This document shows, piece by piece, positions 60,463 through 64,000 of a stretch of DNA of 64,000 nt (position 1 is its first letter; each line of letters begins with the position of its first letter). This DNA is from Capnocytophaga stomatis (GTDB lineage Bacteria; Bacteroidota; Bacteroidia; Flavobacteriales; Flavobacteriaceae), in the NCBI RefSeq assembly GCF_002302635.1, contig NZ_CP022387.1, forward strand, positions 372,001 through 436,000, in the 5' to 3' direction. Under the pieces are notes generated by a model. It searched no databases. It was given only the letters and a program-made list of their open reading frames with translations, and was not told the origin of the DNA. The position numbers were made by a program, and so were the translations under genes.

Positions 60463-61377
60463 TTGGAAAAAGAAAAAGATATCGTACTTATTACTGGAGC
60501 TAACGGAATGTTATCCAAACAGTTAGCAAGTTTGCTACGCTCTGATTACGAAGTACGATTTCTGACGCGAAAAGCACGAAACCCTAATGATTATCAGTGG
60601 GATATCGATAAAGGATACTTGGATGTAAGAAGCTTAATTGGGGTAAAACATATCGTGCATTTGGCTGGAGTTTCGATTGCTGAAGGACGTTGGACGGCAA
60701 CACAACGACAGAGGATTATAAACAGCAGGGTTCAATCCGCAAAGTTTCTTTTGGAGAAGTTAAAAAGTGAAAATATCAAATTGAAGTCCTTCATAAGTGC
60801 TTCGGCAGTAGGTTTCTACGGAACTACAACAACTAAGAATATTTACAAAGAAGGCAACCCGCACGGAAACGATTTTTTAAGCAATGTTTGCCTACAATGG
60901 GAACAAGCAGCAGATGCATTCCGTGAAGTAGCAACACAAGTAACAAAATTACGTTTTGGGGTGATTCTCAGCACAGAAGGCGGAGCTCTTCCTAAAATAC
61001 TACAACCCATAAAGTTAGGTTTAGGAGCAGTTCTGGGAAGTGGTAAACAATATGTCCCTTGGGTGGCTATGAATGACGTGTGCCGATTTGTGAAATATGC
61101 CATTGAAAACTCACTTGAAGGAACGTACAATGTGGTTGCATCAGAGAGTGTTACACATCAGGAAATGACACATCTTTTAGCGAAACATCTCGGCAAGAAA
61201 ATATATTTGCCTAACGTACCCGCTTTTTTAGTAAAGTGGATTTTTGGAGATGCTTCGGTACTTTTGCTTGAAGGAAGCCGAGTTTCTAATGAAAAAATGA
61301 AACAAACAGGATTTATTTTTGAGTTTGAGTCGCTCGAAAATTTCTTGAAAAAAGAATTAAAACTGAAAGAAGTGTAA
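60463..61377 (+). CDS. TIGR01777-family NAD(P)-binding epimerase-like protein
   Basis: A 304-residue SDR-fold protein. The N-terminal nucleotide-binding loop is ITGANGMLSKQLASLL (about residues 9-24). VKHIVHLAGVSIAEGRWTATQRQRIINSRVQS and SASAVGFYG are signatures of the YfcH/TIGR01777 family; the C-terminal DUF1731 domain is present (VPAFLVKWIFGDASVLLLEGSRVSNEKMKQTGFIF). The start appears to be TTG at 60463, since no ATG precedes the nucleotide loop. The substrate is unknown. Confidence 0.88.
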   Translation: MEKEKDIVLITGANGMLSKQLASLLRSDYEVRFLTRKARNPNDYQWDIDKGYLDVRSLIGVKHIVHLAGVSIAEGRWTATQRQRIINSRVQSAKFLLEKLKSENIKLKSFISASAVGFYGTTTTKNIYKEGNPHGNDFLSNVCLQWEQAADAFREVATQVTKLRFGVILSTEGGALPKILQPIKLGLGAVLGSGKQYVPWVAMNDVCRFVKYAIENSLEGTYNVVASESVTHQEMTHLLAKHLGKKIYLPNVPAFLVKWIFGDASVLLLEGSRVSNEKMKQTGFIFEFESLENFLKKELKLKEV

Positions 61378-61483
61378 TAATTTTCAGCAATTGATAAAAT
61401 TCTGTCAGTAACGGAAAATAAAAACAAAAAAAAGGAAAAAATAAATATAAAATTAATCAGATAACACTAAAGAACAAGTCAAT

Positions 61484-63139
61484 ATGAACGAAGAAACCAA
61501 CATATGGTGGCTCAATGAAGAGTCTGAACAAATCCTCAACAGAGGTTATTTACTAAAGGGAGAAACTGTGGAAGGAGCTATTGACCGCATCACACACGCT
61601 GCAGCTCGCAGGCTTTATAAACCTGAGTTGCAACCTGCCTTCAAGGAGATGATTACCAAAGGTTGGATTAGTTTCTCTTCCCCTATTTGGGCAAATATGG
61701 GAACGGAAAGAGGCTTGCCTATTTCTTGTTTTAATGTTCACGTTCCGGACAGTATTGAAGGAATCACTCACAAATTGGGCGAGGTGATTATGCAAACAAA
61801 AATAGGTGGTGGAACTTCAGGTTATTTCGGAGAGCTACGCAGCCGTGGTTCGGCAGTGACCGATAACGGAAAATCGAGCGGGGCGGTAAGTTTTATGAAA
61901 TTGTTTGATTCGGCTATGGACGTGGTTTCGCAAGGAGGTGTTCGTCGTGGTGCATTTGCGGCTTATCTGGATATCGACCACCCTGATGCTGAGGAGTTTC
62001 TTCAAATAAAAGACGTAGGATTCCCTATACAAAATCTTTTCTTCGGTTTGTGTGTTCCTGATTATTGGATGCAAGAAATGATTGATGGCGATATTGAAAA
62101 ACGTAAACTTTGGGCGAGGGTTCTGGAAAGTCGTCAGCAAAAAGGATTACCTTATATTTTCTTTACCGATAACGTAAATCGCAAGCGTCCGCAAGTATAT
62201 AAAGACAAAAATATGGTGATTCGTTCAAGCAATTTATGTAGCGAGATTATGCTTCCGTCAGGAATTGATGAATCATTCATTTGTTGCTTGTCTTCTATGA
62301 ATTTGGAGTTATTTGATGAGTGGAAAGATACAAAAGCCGTGAAATTGGCTATTTTCTTCTTAGATGCGGTTCTTTCCGAATTTATTGAAAAAACCAAAGA
62401 TAATTACTATTTGCAATCGGCTCGTAATTTTGCTATTCGTCATAGAGCTTTAGGTTTGGGAGTTTTAGGATATCATTCTTATTTACAGAAAAATATGATT
62501 CCGTTTGAGAGCTTCGAAGCAACGCAGTTCAACGCGAGAGCCTTCAAGCATATCCGCGAAGAAGCCGACAAAGCTACTCAGGAATTAGCACACATCTACG
62601 GTGAACCTGAGCTTTTAAAAGGTTACGGACGAAGAAATACCACCACAATGGCTATTGCTCCAACTACTTCAAGTTCAGCTATTTTAGGACAAGTTTCCCC
62701 AGGAATTGAGCCGTATTCAAGCAATTATTACAAAGTTGGTTTGGCAAAAGGAAACTTTATGCGTAAGAATAAATATTTAACACAATTGTTAGAAGAAAAA
62801 GGCATAAACAATGAAGATACTTGGCGTAGCATCCGATTAAATGACGGTTCGGTGCAACATCTGGCAGAGCTTACGCAGGAAGAAAAAAATGTATTTAAGA
62901 CATTCAAAGAAATTTCCCCAATGGAAATTATAACACAAGCTGCACAGCGTCAGGCTTATATCGACCAAACACAAAGTTTAAATTTGAATATTCCGTCAAT
63001 AATGCCTATCAAAGATGTTAATAAAGTAATGATTGAGGCTTGGAAATTGGGAGTAAAAACTTTGTACTACCAACGTAGTCAATCCGTTGCAAAAGAAATG
63101 ATAATGAATTTCGTAAATTGTAGCAGTTGCGAAGCTTAA
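61484..63139 (+). CDS. nrdA: Class I ribonucleotide reductase large subunit (short, no ATP-cone)
   Basis: A 551-residue alpha subunit that reduces ribonucleoside diphosphates to deoxy forms. The ten-stranded barrel shows LPISCFNVHVPDSIEGI (first active-site Cys), KIGGGTSGYFGELRSRGS, RSSNLCSEIMLP (Asn-x-Cys-x-Glu catalytic set) and MAIAPTTSSSAILG. The C-terminal CSSC (NCSSCEA) is the redox shuttle. The usual N-terminal ATP-cone (about 90 residues) is missing: the protein begins about 20 residues before the barrel domain. nrdB is not adjacent; the upstream gene is an epimerase. A bidirectional terminator follows. Confidence 0.93.
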   Translation: MNEETNIWWLNEESEQILNRGYLLKGETVEGAIDRITHAAARRLYKPELQPAFKEMITKGWISFSSPIWANMGTERGLPISCFNVHVPDSIEGITHKLGEVIMQTKIGGGTSGYFGELRSRGSAVTDNGKSSGAVSFMKLFDSAMDVVSQGGVRRGAFAAYLDIDHPDAEEFLQIKDVGFPIQNLFFGLCVPDYWMQEMIDGDIEKRKLWARVLESRQQKGLPYIFFTDNVNRKRPQVYKDKNMVIRSSNLCSEIMLPSGIDESFICCLSSMNLELFDEWKDTKAVKLAIFFLDAVLSEFIEKTKDNYYLQSARNFAIRHRALGLGVLGYHSYLQKNMIPFESFEATQFNARAFKHIREEADKATQELAHIYGEPELLKGYGRRNTTTMAIAPTTSSSAILGQVSPGIEPYSSNYYKVGLAKGNFMRKNKYLTQLLEEKGINNEDTWRSIRLNDGSVQHLAELTQEEKNVFKTFKEISPMEIITQAAQRQAYIDQTQSLNLNIPSIMPIKDVNKVMIEAWKLGVKTLYYQRSQSVAKEMIMNFVNCSSCEA

Positions 63140-63140
63140 T

Positions 63141-63180
63141 AAAAAAACAGAGATTTGAAAAATCAAATCTCTGTTTTTTT
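63141..63180 (+). terminator. Bidirectional terminator between nrdA and der
   Basis: Perfect 17-base stem, arms AAAAAAACAGAGATTTG and CAAATCTCTGTTTTTTT, between convergent genes. Confidence 0.9.
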
Positions 63181-63188
63181 CGTTTATT

Positions 63189-64000
63189 TTACTTCTGTCG
63201 GAAATACACATCTATCGGAACTCCGTTAAAATTAAAATTTTCTCTCAATTTATTTTCAATAAATCGCTTATAAGGTTCTTTAACATATTGAGGCAAGTTA
63301 GCAAAAAACACAAACTGAGGCATTGGCGTAGGCAACTGCATACAGTACTTGATTTTGATATACTTACCTTTTATTGCCGGTGGCGGATAATTCTCTATAA
63401 TAGGCAACATAACCTCATTAAGTTTGTGTGTGGCAACACGTTTTGAACGATTTTTGTAAACCTCAACAGCGGTTTCTATGGCTTTGTAAATACGTTGCTT
63501 ATTGAGTGCCGACACAAATATAATTGGGACATCGGTAAAGGGAGCTATCTCCTTGCGAATCAAGGCTTCGTATTCTTTGGTAGTGTTGTTTCCCTTTTCC
63601 ACCAAATCCCATTTATTAACCAAAATTACAATTCCCTTTCGGTTTCTTTCAGCAAGCCAAAATATATTACTGTCTTGTCCTTCAAATCCACGAGTTGCAT
63701 CAATCATTAAAATACAAACATCAGAATGTTCAATAGCTCGGATTGAACGCATTACGGAATAAAACTCTAAATCTTCTTTAACTTTTGATTTTCTGCGAAT
63801 TCCTGCCGTATCAACCAGATTAAACTCAAATCCGAAACGATTGTATTTAGTATCAATAGCATCACGTGTTGTTCCCGCAATATCCGTCACAATGTATCGG
63901 TCTTCTCCTATCAAAGCATTTATAAATGAGGACTTTCCGGCATTTGGGCGACCTACCACAGCAAAGCGAGGAAGTTCCTCTTCTTGCTTGCTTTCACGCT
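63189..64000 (-). CDS. der: GTPase Der/EngA, 3' part (cut by the window end)
   Basis: At least 270 residues; the 5' part lies beyond position 64000. The visible frame opens inside the linker ([18 protein letters not shown]), followed by the second G domain (GRPNAGKSS as G1, DIAGTTRD as G2, DTAG as G3, NKWD as G4) and the C-terminal KH-like domain ([31 protein letters not shown]). Der has two tandem G domains and acts in assembly of the 50S ribosomal subunit. A GTG at 63959 is internal and is not the start. It converges with nrdA. Confidence 0.95.
   Translation of the reverse strand, partial: RESKQEEELPRFAVVGRPNAGKSSFINALIGEDRYIVTDIAGTTRDAIDTKYNRFGFEFNLVDTAGIRRKSKVKEDLEFYSVMRSIRAIEHSDVCILMIDATRGFEGQDSNIFWLAERNRKGIVILVNKWDLVEKGNNTTKEYEALIRKEIAPFTDVPIIFVSALNKQRIYKAIETAVEVYKNRSKRVATHKLNEVMLPIIENYPPPAIKGKYIKIKYCMQLPTPMPQFVFFANLPQYVKEPYKRFIENKLRENFNFNGVPIDVYFRQK

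Overview
The window looks like about 64 kb of chromosome from a low-GC member of the Flavobacteriaceae (phylum Bacteroidota). The signs are a gliding-motility lipoprotein (GldH), two TonB-dependent receptors, the run uppS-bamA-ompH-ompH, a RicT-type protein upstream of gldH, weak Shine-Dalgarno signals, and promoters of the Bacteroidota form (TTG, about 19-21 bases, TAnnTTTG). The Pnkp1/Rnl/Hen1 RNA-repair cassette, the catalase and the alpha-L-fucosidase make Capnocytophaga, especially a catalase-positive animal-associated species, my best guess. This is inference; no rRNA is present to confirm it.

Region by region. 0-7 kb: a small regulator/membrane-protein cluster, a TonB-dependent receptor preceded by a pair of inverted REP-like hairpins, then a HinfI-like restriction-modification pair that appears to be an insertion, because a relic of the receptor's 3' end lies on its far side. 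7-12 kb: a large TonB receptor, a membrane AraC regulator, RNase H, and a 21-bp tandem repeat. 12-22 kb: a copper P-type ATPase, a HAD phosphatase, an HMG-CoA lyase-like enzyme, truA, a TPR protein, a rhomboid protease, mutL and azurin. 22-33 kb: envelope genes (ricT, gldH, PBP1A, murI, two Skp/OmpH chaperones, bamA, uppS). 33-41 kb: sucC, the three-gene RNA-repair operon and pheT.

41-45 kb: an ECF sigma factor/anti-sigma/DUF417/MsrAB operon divergent from catalase, forming an apparent oxidant-defence block. 45-47 kb: a solitary trpB preceded by a trp leader peptide with tandem Trp codons and mutually exclusive hairpins ending in a terminator. 47-56 kb: a PdaC-like deacetylase, a tripartite efflux operon with two permeases and no ATPase, a Crp-family regulator, an acetyltransferase and NhaA. 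56-64 kb: two identical tRNA-Glu genes, rpsT, a lipoprotein of unknown function, a GH29 fucosidase, an epimerase, a short ribonucleotide reductase large subunit and the 3' part of der.

The two strongest finds are the RNA-repair operon, whose three proteins carry kinase, phosphatase, ligase and 2'-O-methyltransferase active sites, and the trp attenuator in front of a lone trpB, which gives a complete leader-peptide attenuation model. Several REP, direct-repeat and tandem-repeat structures in the first 12 kb are unexplained by the genes. No insertion sequence, prophage, CRISPR array or rRNA was seen.
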